This document shows, one piece after another, positions 44,125 to 53,168 of a stretch of 64,000 nucleotides of DNA; within the stretch, counting starts at the first letter, position 1, and each line of letters opens with the position of its first letter. Below the pieces are notes generated by a model. It worked only from the letters and a program-made list of their open reading frames with translations, searched no databases and was not told where the DNA came from. Source of the DNA: Hyphomicrobiaceae bacterium (GTDB taxonomy: Bacteria > Pseudomonadota > Alphaproteobacteria > Rhizobiales > Hyphomicrobiaceae); the NCBI GenBank assembly GCA_022844275.1, contig JALHMB010000001.1:1-64000 (forward strand). Reading direction: 5' to 3'. The position numbers and the translations under genes are program-made.

Positions 44125-44667
44125 ATGCTGCAGACCAATGAGATCGCCGCGTTTCTTGCCAGGCAGCCTTACATCGTGCAGCCGCTCAAGACTTTGGCGG
44201 TACTCGGCATCGAGGGATCGGCGCAGGTCTTTTGCGCAACGCCGTTTGGGACCATCTGCACGGCCTCCGGCTCGGCCCAGTACCGGGCAGCGATATCGAC
44301 GTCGTTTACTGCAATCCGGCCGATGTGAACCCGGCGACAGACTTGGCGATACAGCATTGGCTATGCACCGCGGCGCCCGATGTCCCGTGGTCCGTCCCAG
44401 GCGCGTATGCATGGGCCCAATGGCGACCCACCCTATAGGAATGTCGCCGATGCCATTCGCTGCTGGCCCGAGACGGCCACGGCCATTGCCGCCCGCCTTG
44501 AGAATGGCCGCTTCGAGGTCCTTGCTCCGCACGGCCTTGATGACCTGGTGGGTTTGATCGTGAGGCCCACGCCTGCCTTTGCTGCGAAGATCGGCGTCTA
44601 TCGCTTGCGCCAAGCGAGCAAGAAGTGGAAGGAGCGCTGGCCGAAGCTGACGTTCGTTTCAGCATGA
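44125..44667 (+). pseudogene. Frameshifted nucleotidyltransferase-family gene (PF06042-like)
   Basis: Three successive frames together spell one protein of a nucleotidyltransferase-like family common in proteobacteria. First 'LQTNEIAAFLARQPYIVQPLKTLAVLGIEG', then from about 44217 in another frame 'LLRNAVWDHLHG..PGSDIDVVYCNPADVNPATDLAIQHWLCTAAPDVPW'. From about 44397 in a third comes 'QARMHGPNGDPPYRNVADAIRCWPETATAIAARLENGRFEVLAPHGLDDLVGLIVRP'. The order, spacing and acidic 'SDIDV' motif fit the family. Two frameshifts (near 44215 and 44400) separate them. Unless there are assembly errors, the gene is dead. It precedes the GMC oxidoreductase gene on the same strand. Confidence 0.75.
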
Positions 44668-44807
44668 CCTCGCACGCCCGGTCATAAGCCATCGATGCTG
44701 CCGCATCGTGAAGAGTCGATCTTTCCGACTTTCCGTGTACATTTCCCGACAACCTGCGTCCGGCGGTACGCCGACGCAAAGGACAAACTGCGCGACGGGG
44801 AGGCAAA

Positions 44808-46439
44808 ATGCCGGTTGGGAAAGACGAGGGCAGTTACGACTACGTCATCGTGGGGGCCGGCTCGGCGGGCTGCGTGCTCGCCAATCGCCTGAGCGAGCAG
44901 GCAGGGGTTACGGTGGCGCTGCTGGAAGCCGGTGGCAAAGACACCAACCCGTGGATCCACATCCCCGGCGGCTACTTCCGGACGATGTACAATCCGGACG
45001 TCACTTGGCAGTACGCGGCGGGGCCTGAGCCACATCTCGGTGGACGCTATGTCCCCTGGCCACGCGGGCGCGTGCTCGGCGGCTCCAGTGCCATCAACGG
45101 CCTCGTCTATATCCGCGGTCAGGCGCGTGACTATGACGTGTGGCGTCAGCTCGGCAACGTCGGCTGGTCCTACGAGGACGTGTTGCCCTACTTCAAGCGC
45201 GCCGAGAACCAGGAGCGCGGCGCCGACGACCTCCATGGCAGTGGCGGGCCGCTCTCCGTCACCGACATGCGCATGGAAACGCCGCTCTGCGCCGCTTTCG
45301 TCGCGGCATGCGTCGAGGCGGGCATCCCGCCGACCGACGACTTCAACGGCAAATCCCAGGAAGGTGCCGGCTACTACCAGTACACGATCCGGGATGGCCG
45401 CCGCGGCTCGACCGCAGTCACCTATCTGCGTGACGCAGCCAACCGACCGAACCTACGCATCATCACGCACGCCGAGGTGGAGAGCATAGCGCTCGACGAG
45501 AGGCGCGCCTCGGGCGTGCGGTTCTCCGTCGGTGGCGAGAAGCGCTTCATCAAGGCGCGACGCGAGGTGCTGCTGGCGGCAGGTGCCATCGGCAGCCCGC
45601 AGATTCTCGAGCTTTCAGGCATCGGCCAGGGCGAGGTGCTGCAGAAGGTCGGCATACCCGTGCGCCACGAGCTCAAGGGCGTCGGCGAGAACCTGCAGGA
45701 TCACTATCAGGTGCGCTCAGTCTACGAAGTGACCGAAGCGCCCTACAGCCTCAACGCGGTCTGGCACAGCAAGCTGCTGCAAATGAAGACCGGCCTCGAG
45801 TATGCATTCAACCGGAGCGGCATCCTGGCCAACGGCGCCGCCGTCGCCGGCGTGTTCGCGAAGTCGTCGCCCGAGCTCGACGAGCCCGACATCCAGTTCC
45901 ACTTCATCCCGTTTTCCGCCGACGCGCCCGGAAAGGGCCTGCACACCTACCCCGGCATCTCCTCGACTATCTGCGTGTTGCGCCCTGACAGCCGCGGCCA
46001 TCAGCACATCGTCTCGCCCGACCCGAAGCAGCACCCGTCGATCATCGCAAACTATCTTGCTGCCGAGAGCGACCAGCGCGTCACGCTCGCCGGCCTCAAG
46101 CTCGCGCGACGCATCTCCGAACAGGCAGCCTTCAAGCCGCTCGTGCGCCGCGAGGTGTACCCGGGTCCGGAGTGCGTGAGCGACGAGGACTTCATGGCGT
46201 TCGCCAGGGAGCGCGGCACCACGGTCTTCCATCCCTGCGGCACCTGCAAGATGGGCAACGATGCCGCCGCGGTGGTCGACAGCCGCCTGCGCGTGCGCGG
46301 CATCGGGGGTTTGCGCGTGATCGACGCTTCGATCATGCCGAACCTGATCTCGGGGAACACCAACGCGCCGACGATCATGATCGCGGAGAAGGCCGCCGAC
46401 ATGATCAAGGTCGACGCGCGCACGGCGGCAGTGGCTTAG
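44808..46439 (+). CDS. GMC-family FAD oxidoreductase
   Basis: 543 residues. FAD-binding GAGSAG at 16-21 ('[20 protein letters not shown]'), the GMC signature '[19 protein letters not shown]', '[15 protein letters not shown]' and the catalytic end '[63 protein letters not shown]' with active-site His and Asn. It oxidises an alcohol (choline dehydrogenase-like annotation is common, but true substrates vary). No betaine genes are nearby, so a role in choline is not supported. It converges on nuoC with a 22-bp gap. A related GMC gene is at 50491. Confidence 0.9.
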   Translation: MPVGKDEGSYDYVIVGAGSAGCVLANRLSEQAGVTVALLEAGGKDTNPWIHIPGGYFRTMYNPDVTWQYAAGPEPHLGGRYVPWPRGRVLGGSSAINGLVYIRGQARDYDVWRQLGNVGWSYEDVLPYFKRAENQERGADDLHGSGGPLSVTDMRMETPLCAAFVAACVEAGIPPTDDFNGKSQEGAGYYQYTIRDGRRGSTAVTYLRDAANRPNLRIITHAEVESIALDERRASGVRFSVGGEKRFIKARREVLLAAGAIGSPQILELSGIGQGEVLQKVGIPVRHELKGVGENLQDHYQVRSVYEVTEAPYSLNAVWHSKLLQMKTGLEYAFNRSGILANGAAVAGVFAKSSPELDEPDIQFHFIPFSADAPGKGLHTYPGISSTICVLRPDSRGHQHIVSPDPKQHPSIIANYLAAESDQRVTLAGLKLARRISEQAAFKPLVRREVYPGPECVSDEDFMAFARERGTTVFHPCGTCKMGNDAAAVVDSRLRVRGIGGLRVIDASIMPNLISGNTNAPTIMIAEKAADMIKVDARTAAVA

Positions 46440-46461
46440 ACCACGAGCGCGCAGTGAGTGC

Positions 46462-47109
46462 TCAGGACTTGGCCGGCGGGGGTGGTGGGGCCGGCGGCGG
46501 CGCGGCCGCCTTCTCATCGCCGGGAAGGACGTAGTCCACGCCTTCCCAGGGACTCTCGAAATCGAAGTTGCGGAACTCCTGCGTCAGCCGCACGCGATCA
46601 TAGACGACGCGCTTCAGCTCGTCGTCGTAGCGCACCTCGACATAGCCCGTGAGAGGGAAGTCCTTCCGCAGGGGATAGCCCTCGAAGCCATAGTCGGTCA
46701 GCAGGCGGCGCAGGTCCGGATGCCCCGAGAAGGGCATGCCGTACATGTCGTAAGCCTCGCGCTCGTACCAGTTGGCAGCCGGAAAAACGCCGACGACGCT
46801 CGGCACGAGCGCGGTCTCGTCGGTCTCGAGCTTGACGCGGATACGCTGGTTCTGGCGCACCGAGAGCAGGTGATACACGACATCGAAGCGCCGTTCGCGC
46901 GCAGGATAGTCGACGCCGCAGATATCGATCAGCACCTCGAACTGGCAGCGACCGTTGTCGCGCAGGTACGTCAACACGGACACGATCTGCTCGCGCGGCA
47001 CGACGAGCGTCAGCTCGCCATAGGTGATGCTTGCGTCTGCGAGCCTGTCGCCGAGACCGGCGGCAATGTGCTCCCTGAGCTCGTCGAGGCTCTCGAAGGG
47101 CGTCTGCAT
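46462..47109 (-). CDS. nuoC: NADH-quinone oxidoreductase subunit C
   Basis: 215 residues. NuoC of respiratory complex I: '[114 protein letters not shown]'. The 30-kDa signature is complete. The C-terminus is Pro-rich. It lies 7 bp after nuoB. What normally follows, nuoD, is missing: the next gene is the convergent GMC oxidoreductase. Confidence 0.97.
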   Translation of the reverse strand: MQTPFESLDELREHIAAGLGDRLADASITYGELTLVVPREQIVSVLTYLRDNGRCQFEVLIDICGVDYPARERRFDVVYHLLSVRQNQRIRVKLETDETALVPSVVGVFPAANWYEREAYDMYGMPFSGHPDLRRLLTDYGFEGYPLRKDFPLTGYVEVRYDDELKRVVYDRVRLTQEFRNFDFESPWEGVDYVLPGDEKAAAPPPAPPPPPAKS

Positions 47110-47116
47110 GTCGATC

Positions 47117-47683
47117 CTACCGCTCGATCGTTCCGGTGCGCCGGATCTTCTTCTGCAGCAGCAGAATGCCGTACACGAGGGCCTCGGCCGTCGGCGGGCA
47201 GCCCGGCACGTAGATGTCGACGGGCACGATGCGGTCACAGCCGCGCACGACGGCGTAGCTGTAGTGATAGTAGCCGCCGCCATTGGCACACGAGCCCATG
47301 GAGATCACGTAGCGCGGCTCCGGCATCTGGTCGTAGACCTTGCGCAGCGCCGGCGCCATCTTATTGGTGAGCGTGCCAGCGACGATCATCACGTCGGACT
47401 GGCGGGGCGAGGCGCGCGGGGCAAAGCCGAAGCGCTCGACGTCGTAGCGCGGCATCGAGGCCTGCATCATCTCGACGGCGCAGCAGGCGAGGCCGAACGT
47501 CATCCACATGAGCGAGCCCGTGCGCGCCCAGTTGATGAGATCGTCTGTCGTGGTGACGAGGAAGCCTTTGTCGGCGAGCTCGTTGGAGAGCTCCGTGAAA
47601 CCACGGTCACCGGGTTTCACGATGCCACCGGCACCCTCGCGCGGCTTGTCGAAAACCGGCACTGGCGGCGTGATCAATCCCAT
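47117..47683 (-). CDS. nuoB: NADH-quinone oxidoreductase subunit B
   Basis: 188 residues from the ATG at 47683. NuoB carries the terminal N2 [4Fe-4S] cluster of complex I; all ligand Cys are visible: the double Cys in '[14 protein letters not shown]', then '[49 protein letters not shown]'. It starts inside the end of nuoA (10-bp overlap). Membrane-associated peripheral arm subunit. Confidence 0.98.
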   Translation of the reverse strand: MGLITPPVPVFDKPREGAGGIVKPGDRGFTELSNELADKGFLVTTTDDLINWARTGSLMWMTFGLACCAVEMMQASMPRYDVERFGFAPRASPRQSDVMIVAGTLTNKMAPALRKVYDQMPEPRYVISMGSCANGGGYYHYSYAVVRGCDRIVPVDIYVPGCPPTAEALVYGILLLQKKIRRTGTIER

Positions 47684-48039
47684 TCCAGCGCTCCTTTGCG
47701 CCACTCGTAGATGAAGCCGACCGTGAGCACGCCGAGGAAGATCATCATCGACCAGAAGCCGAAGGCGCCGGTTTCCTTGAAGGCGACAGCCCAGGGAAAG
47801 AGAAAGGCCACTTCGAGATCGAAGATGATGAAGAGGATGGCGACGAGATAGAAGCGCACGTCGAATTTCATGCGCGCGTCGTCGAAGGCATTGAAGCCGC
47901 ACTCGTAGGCCGAGACTTTCTCGGGATCAGGATTGCGGACGGCAACCAGGAACGGCGCGATCATGAGCGCCAAGCCAATAAACAGCGCGACGCCGATGAA
48001 GACGGCGATCGGCAGATAGTCCATCAGCAGTTCAGGCAT
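47674..48039 (-). CDS. nuoA: NADH-quinone oxidoreductase subunit A
   Basis: 121 residues from the ATG at 48039. Three transmembrane helices: about 8-30 ('[24 protein letters not shown]'), about 63-85 ('[25 protein letters not shown]') and about 92-112 ('[19 protein letters not shown]'). The conserved loop '[20 protein letters not shown]' is present. It is the first gene of the nuoABC block; the promoter lies in the 258 bp to the porin gene. Confidence 0.97.
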   Translation of the reverse strand: MPELLMDYLPIAVFIGVALFIGLALMIAPFLVAVRNPDPEKVSAYECGFNAFDDARMKFDVRFYLVAILFIIFDLEVAFLFPWAVAFKETGAFGFWSMMIFLGVLTVGFIYEWRKGALEWD

Positions 48040-48226
48040 CGGTCCGCCCCGAGTGGCTGGCTGAGCCACGGCTCTATCAGGGGCACGTCGGAATCGCGCC
48101 CGCAGCATCTTCGTCTCTATGGGGTGGTAGCTCAGGCCGGGAGGCGGCGCAAGGGTCGAAGCGCCCGCGGCGGGTGACGGTCGTGCAGGCCGCGCATAGC
48201 CAGCGGATCTTCGTCAGTGCGTGAGA

Positions 48227-48267
48227 CCCTTTCTCGCGAGAAAGGGCCGCCCCGAAGGCGACCCTTT
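48227..48267 (-). terminator. Overlapping hairpins after the porin gene
   Basis: Two mutually exclusive hairpins lie 31 bp past the porin stop codon. One is an 11-bp stem with one G-T pair (AAAGGGCCGCC 48241-48251 with GGCGACCCTTT 48257-48267). The other is an exact 20-bp palindrome with half-site CCCTTTCTCG (48227-48246). No T-run follows, so factor-independent termination is uncertain. Confidence 0.5.
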
Positions 48268-48297
48268 CCTAATCTGCTCGTCTCGATCCGGTTCAGA

Positions 48298-49647
48298 TCA
48301 GAAGCGGATGCGGGTACCAGCCGTCACGACGTGGATATCCTCGGCGTCGAGGGCGTTGATCGCGCCGGCGCCAAGCAACGGAGTGTCCTTCAGAGAGAAG
48401 TTCTTGTAAGCCACAAAGAGTTCCATGGCCGCTGCGTCGACGTGCTGGACGATGCCAACACCCCAATGCTGCAGCGTGGTATCCTCGGCATTAAGGCCGA
48501 ACGTGCTCTGGCCAACGCCCTTCCACTCGCTGAACTCACCGTAAACCACCGTATCGCCGAGACCGAAGTAGTTCCGGGCAATACCAGCCGAGAGGTAGTA
48601 GAAGCTCGAGTCGAAGCTAACCGTGCTCGTTACGCCGCTAATGGTGACGTCCGTATTGTCAGTCTCGCGCCAACCAGCGGCGCCCGTGAAGAACAGGCCC
48701 GTCGGCATGTGACGGATCGAGGCCGAACCCGCAAGCTGTGTGACTTCCTTATCGCAGTTCGTGACGCAGGTCAGGTTGGCGAAGTTGCCCGCGGTGCTGC
48801 TTGAGCCGGCATTGAAATCACCAGTGACCGAGTACGCGACGTTGGCAGCAATGCGGACACCATTGAATTCGCCAGCATAGCGGATGCCCACATCCCAGTA
48901 GTTGTCCTCACCGATCGAGGCACCGAGCGTGAAGCCGGCAATCGTCGGGGTGCGGTACTGGATGTGCTCGTTGCGGGTGTTCAGCCAGTCCTCACCCGAA
49001 GCGCCCTGGAGGAACTGGTTCCATGTGGCGTTCGCATAGCTGCCACCAGAGTCAGCGATGAAGAAGCCGCTTCCCCCATGCAGGAACACGCCGTTCGATG
49101 CCGCCATGCCCTTGCCGGACAGGTCGACGAGGATCGAGTTGTTGGCGAAGTTAGAACCGTGGCCGATAGATACGCGGCCGAGGCGGCTGTGCTCGATCCA
49201 TGCCATGGCTTCACGGAGGGCGTTGGCACCACCGCCGAACAGCGCCCCACCGAGGTCGTCACCGCCGTGCGTCTGGTTCGCAGCGCTCGTGTTGCTGGCA
49301 TACGCCTGCAGCTCGTAGAGGAAGCCCGCGGTCACCTCGGGCGAGATCTTGGCCGAGCCAAGGAAGCGCCAGCGCGAGTTCGAGGTGTTGGCGCCACCGA
49401 CGTACATGTCACTCTGGATGCCGTCGTCCCAGAACAGCAGTTCCTGCGAAATCTGGCCCGAGAGCGTGACCGAGACCTTGCGGGTACCCTTGCGAACAGT
49501 CGTTGCCTCGAGTTCAGCAACCCGCTCCTCGAGGTCGGCGCAGCAGTCGCCGCCGAGATCGGCGGCCGAGGCGGGGCTTACGCCATAAAAGCCAGCGGCA
49601 GCGACGATCGCCAGCGCGCTAGCTGATTTCAACAGTCCCCCATACAT
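48298..49647 (-). CDS. Alphaproteobacterial outer membrane porin
   Basis: 449 residues from the ATG at 49647 (GGAG about 9 bases upstream). Signal peptide 'LLKSASALAIVAAAGFYGVSPASAADLGGDC', then a short coiled 'CCADLEERVAELEATT' segment typical of porins of Hyphomicrobiales, then the barrel: 'KVSVTLSGQISQELLFWDDG', 'RWRFLGSAKISPEVTAGFLYELQAY', 'WIEHSRLGRVSIGHGSNFANNSI', ending in 'VTAGTRIRF' with terminal Phe. It should allow passive diffusion of small solutes. It is probably highly expressed; a long upstream region of about 840 bp separates it from the divergent GMC gene. Confidence 0.9.
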   Translation of the reverse strand: MYGGLLKSASALAIVAAAGFYGVSPASAADLGGDCCADLEERVAELEATTVRKGTRKVSVTLSGQISQELLFWDDGIQSDMYVGGANTSNSRWRFLGSAKISPEVTAGFLYELQAYASNTSAANQTHGGDDLGGALFGGGANALREAMAWIEHSRLGRVSIGHGSNFANNSILVDLSGKGMAASNGVFLHGGSGFFIADSGGSYANATWNQFLQGASGEDWLNTRNEHIQYRTPTIAGFTLGASIGEDNYWDVGIRYAGEFNGVRIAANVAYSVTGDFNAGSSSTAGNFANLTCVTNCDKEVTQLAGSASIRHMPTGLFFTGAAGWRETDNTDVTISGVTSTVSFDSSFYYLSAGIARNYFGLGDTVVYGEFSEWKGVGQSTFGLNAEDTTLQHWGVGIVQHVDAAAMELFVAYKNFSLKDTPLLGAGAINALDAEDIHVVTAGTRIRF

Positions 49648-50490
49648 ATGACACCACTCCATTTCGCTAACGCTACTTCACGCCACTATCGACGCGAGAC
49701 CGTCGCTGGCCGATCCCTTCGATTGCCACAGATACGGCCATCGACCCCTTGCCGGTGGTTAAGAAGTAGCTCAGGGCCCTCTGAGCGGTAAACAGTAAAT
49801 GCCCGGAAATGAGCCGTTTCGATGCCTCTAGTGGCGAATCCGGCACATACACGCAGTGCGTGCATTTGAATAGGATTCTCAATCTTACTGTTTATGTAAT
49901 GGCACCAATGGCTTAGAAATTCAGGCTTCTTCAGCCATGGCGATCATATCCGATGTAAATATGCTTGGAACACGAGGGTTTCTCTCCATCCGCTTTGCAA
50001 TTTGCAGGAATAAGCCGTGGACTACGTGTGAGCTTGCCAATTGGCCTCCTCTTCGTGAGCCTGGACCCTGCGCGTCTCCCGCGGTGGAGCGGCCCAGGAT
50101 GAGCGGAAAAGTGCCGGAACTTGGGCTTTTTCTTGGCATTGGGATCGCTCCCGCCTCCATCCCGTTGGCCGAAGCATAAGACGAGAGAGGACTCGCATTT
50201 CGAGGTCCCGATCGCGTCCTCAAATCCCCGTAAAACCCCCGCTGATGCATTGGCGACACGCGAACGTTGCCATCATGACACGACTATCTCCACAATCACT
50301 GATTGCATAATGATTTTATGCGATTTTAGATTGTAGTGGATAGATCAATGCACGCGGGCCAAGCCTCATTGTCATGCCTGACCCGCAGTTCTCCCGTCGA
50401 CTTCATAGGCGGTCTTGACGACGTGGCGCCTGCTCGTGCACCTGCGCTCCAACGCCCACGTTCGGCGCCTGGAATGTCTGGGAGGGGGAA
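49648..50490. other. 843-bp intergenic region with a short inverted repeat
   Basis: This is the largest gap in the window, between the divergent porin (minus) and GMC (plus) genes. An AT-rich stretch at about 50290-50340 holds GCATAA-TGATT-TTATGC (50305-50321), a possible operator or promoter element for the GMC gene. Another AT-richer block at about 49860-49915 is upstream of the porin. I see no tRNA or other RNA gene. A minus-strand open frame at 49921-50259 lacks any recognisable protein signal. Confidence 0.5.
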
Positions 50491-52125
50491 TTGGAGACGT
50501 TCGACTACGTCATCGTCGGCGCCGGCTCTGCCGGGTCCGTGCTCGCAAACCGGCTTAGCGAGGATCAGGGTACTCGCGTCGCAGTTCTCGAGGCCGGCCC
50601 TTCGGACTGGCATCCGTACATCCATATTCCCGCTGGATTTATCAAGACATTCTACGATAAGCGCGTGAATTGGCTCTACGACATGGAGCCGAGCGAATGG
50701 ACCGGAGGCCGCCGCATCTTCGCTCCGCGCGGCAAGACGCTCGGCGGCTCGAGCTCGATCAACGGCCATGTCTACAATCGCGGCCAGCGCGGCGACTACA
50801 ATACCTGGGCCCAATACGGGAACCGCGGGTGGGGCTATGCCGACGTGCTCCCCTATTTCAAGCGCCTGGAGCGGCGCATCGGCGATGGCGACGCCACGTA
50901 TCGCGGCCGCGACGGCGCGCTGACGGTCACCGACATCGACTATCGCCATCCGCTTTGTGAGGCCTTCATCCAGGGCTGCGTGGAGGCCGGTATTCCGCGC
51001 AATCCCGACTACAACGGCCGCATCCAGGAGGGCGTTTCCTATGCCCAGCGCACGATTTACAACGGCCGGCGCGTGAGTGCCGCGCGCGCATTCCTGCATC
51101 CGGCCATGAAGCGTCCGAACCTGGATGTTCGGACGGGCGTGCACGTGACACGCATCGACCTCGATGGGCGCCGCGCAACCGGCGTCACCTATCGCAAGGG
51201 CGGGCGGAACGGCGCGCAGCACACGCTCAAGGCAACGCGCGAGGTGATCCTCTGCGGCGGCTCGTACAATTCACCGCAGATCCTGCAGATTTCAGGTATC
51301 GGTCCGCCCCAGCTCCTCAACAGCCTCGGCATCGAGGTACGCCACGCTCTTGCGGGCGTCGGCGAGAACCTTAGGGATCACTACGCGCCGCGCTTTGCCG
51401 CACGCGTGAAGAACATCGAGACGATCAACGAGCGCACACGCGGGCTCAAGCTCGCGACAGAGGTCGCCAAGTGGGCTTTCCAGCGCAAGGGCATCCTCGC
51501 GCTAAGCCCGACCCTGGTCTACGGCTTCTGGCACTCCGGCGAGACGGCCGAGAGTTCCGACATGCAGTTCACTTTCACGCCGGCTAGTTACATGGAAGGC
51601 GTTCAGGGCCAGCTCGAGCGCGAGCCCGGCATGACCGTCGCCTCCTGGCAGCAGCGTCCGGAGAGCCGTGGCACGGTTCGGGCGCGCTCCGCCGATCCCT
51701 TCGACGCGCCCATCATCAACCCGAACTATCTTGCTGAAGAGATTGATCGTCGGGTGCTCCTTCGCGCCATGAAGCTTGCGCGCGGGCTCCTGCAGAGCCG
51801 GCCGCTTCAGCCCTATTTCGAGCGCGAGGATTTTCCGGGTCCCAGCGTCCAGAGCGACGACGAACTGCTCGGCGCGGCCAAAGAGCGTGGTACGACGACC
51901 TTCCATCCTGCAGGCACCTGCCGCATGGGGCCGGCGAGCGATCCTCTGGCCGTCGTCGACGATCAGTTGCGCGTGCGCGGGCTCGAAGGCCTGCGCGTCG
52001 TGGATGCCTCGATCATGCCGACGATGCTGTCTGCGAACCTCAACGCGGGCACCATGATGATTGCCGACAAGGCCTCCGACATGATCCGCGGTAAGGCGGC
52101 GCCCGAGCCGATCACAGCCGCTTAG
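50491..52125 (+). CDS. GMC-family FAD oxidoreductase
   Basis: 544 residues from a TTG at 50491 with GGGAGGGGG just before it. '[23 protein letters not shown]', 'RGKTLGGSSSINGHVYNRGQ', 'GGSYNSPQILQISGIG', and the catalytic end 'TTTFHPAGTCRMGPASDPLAVVDDQLRVRGLEGLRVVDASIMPTMLSANLNAGTMMIADKASDMI'. It is a paralogue of the enzyme at 44808, and both are annotated in most genomes as choline dehydrogenase-like without proof. The substrate alcohol is unknown. Its TAG stop interlocks with the TAA stop of the convergent ycjF-like gene (52122). Confidence 0.9.
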   Translation: METFDYVIVGAGSAGSVLANRLSEDQGTRVAVLEAGPSDWHPYIHIPAGFIKTFYDKRVNWLYDMEPSEWTGGRRIFAPRGKTLGGSSSINGHVYNRGQRGDYNTWAQYGNRGWGYADVLPYFKRLERRIGDGDATYRGRDGALTVTDIDYRHPLCEAFIQGCVEAGIPRNPDYNGRIQEGVSYAQRTIYNGRRVSAARAFLHPAMKRPNLDVRTGVHVTRIDLDGRRATGVTYRKGGRNGAQHTLKATREVILCGGSYNSPQILQISGIGPPQLLNSLGIEVRHALAGVGENLRDHYAPRFAARVKNIETINERTRGLKLATEVAKWAFQRKGILALSPTLVYGFWHSGETAESSDMQFTFTPASYMEGVQGQLEREPGMTVASWQQRPESRGTVRARSADPFDAPIINPNYLAEEIDRRVLLRAMKLARGLLQSRPLQPYFEREDFPGPSVQSDDELLGAAKERGTTTFHPAGTCRMGPASDPLAVVDDQLRVRGLEGLRVVDASIMPTMLSANLNAGTMMIADKASDMIRGKAAPEPITAA

Positions 52126-53168
52126 CCTGGGGGCGGCGCTTTTTCGGCACCGGCATCCGCCCCAGGCGCGCGCCGCATGAGCTCGCCGAGAAAATCGCGG
52201 ACGCGGACGGGCGGGGCTTCGATGAAAGGCAGTGGCCGCGTCACCTCGACGGCCGCGGCACCAATGCGCGCCGTCAAGGCGCCGTTGAACACGCCTTCGC
52301 CGAGCCGTCGCGACACGCGACGCAGCAGATCCTGGCCGAGGAACTGGCCGATGAGGTCGTCGGTGAGAGCGATGCTCCCGGTCGCAATGATGTGCGTCAC
52401 CACCATGCGCGCGAGCCGCGCGGTGCCGGCAAAGCCGGGTCGGCCGCCGTATAGACCCGCGAGATTGCGCAGGAGGCGCAGGTTCTCGATCAGCACATAG
52501 CCGACAGAGACGAATGCGGCCGGGCTGATCGCGGTGACCACCGTCACGCGTTTTGCCGCCTTGGCGACGAGCCGGCGCGCCTCGCCGTCGATAACGAGCA
52601 TGAGATCGCGATCGGCCAGGCGCATGAGATCGCCGGGATCGCGGACATCGCGCGCGTGCTCGTCGAGGCGTGCGAGATGCCAGCGCAGTTCCGCGCGGCC
52701 CGCGAGCAGGCGGCGAATCGTCTGAATGGTCTCGCGCTCCTCGCTCACATTGCGCTCGCGCAGCGCCTTCTCGGCCGCGGACCTGATCTTCCCGAGGCGA
52801 CGCAGGCGCACGAAGCCGACGAGCTCGCGCAGGACCAGCATGAGCAGCGTCACGACGATCACGACGGCAAGACCGAAAGAGATCCAGCCGATCCAATCCT
52901 CGCGCGCAACTGCTACCGACACGAAGCGCGAGAACCAGACGCCGAAAGCGATGCTGGCGAGCGCACCCATGGCCGACAGAAGCCATGTGCCCCAGCGGAT
53001 GCCACGGCCGATGTCGTCGAACGTCGGAAGTTGCAGGCCGGCCGGTAGCGTGGGCTGGGGTGGCACGCCTTCACGCGCGGGCTCGGCTTGCGGTGCCGCA
53101 GGCTCGATGATCTCGGCCTCGGTGGGCGAGAAGGCACGTGGGCGGCGGGGATCGGAGTTGGCAGCCAT
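52122..53168 (-). CDS. YcjF/DUF697-family membrane protein
   Basis: 348 residues. An acidic, Pro-rich N-terminus, then two transmembrane helices ('WLLSAMGALASIAFGVWFSRFV' and 'WISFGLAVVIVVTLLMLVLRELVGFV'). A cytoplasmic region follows ('RTIRRLLAGRAELRWHLARLDEHARDVRDPGDLMRLADRDLML'-like) and a DUF697 C-terminus ('TAISPAAFVSVGYVLIENLRLLRNLAGLYGGRPGFAGTARLARMVVTHIIATGSIALTDDLIGQFLG'). This is the YcjF/TIGR01620 family. Its ATG overlaps the ycjX stop (TGATG), so the two are coupled. Function is thought to involve envelope stress but is not firmly known. Confidence 0.88.
   Translation of the reverse strand: MAANSDPRRPRAFSPTEAEIIEPAAPQAEPAREGVPPQPTLPAGLQLPTFDDIGRGIRWGTWLLSAMGALASIAFGVWFSRFVSVAVAREDWIGWISFGLAVVIVVTLLMLVLRELVGFVRLRRLGKIRSAAEKALRERNVSEERETIQTIRRLLAGRAELRWHLARLDEHARDVRDPGDLMRLADRDLMLVIDGEARRLVAKAAKRVTVVTAISPAAFVSVGYVLIENLRLLRNLAGLYGGRPGFAGTARLARMVVTHIIATGSIALTDDLIGQFLGQDLLRRVSRRLGEGVFNGALTARIGAAAVEVTRPLPFIEAPPVRVRDFLGELMRRAPGADAGAEKAPPPG

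Noticed and set aside
44808-46439. Choline dehydrogenase (betA) assignment
   Set aside because: GMC family fits, but there is no betaine aldehyde dehydrogenase or choline regulator nearby, and such labels are often wrong in this family.
49921-50259. Minus-strand open frame of 112 residues in the porin/GMC gap
   Set aside because: Composition is erratic, there is no Shine-Dalgarno and no recognisable protein pattern; it lies in a promoter-rich gap.
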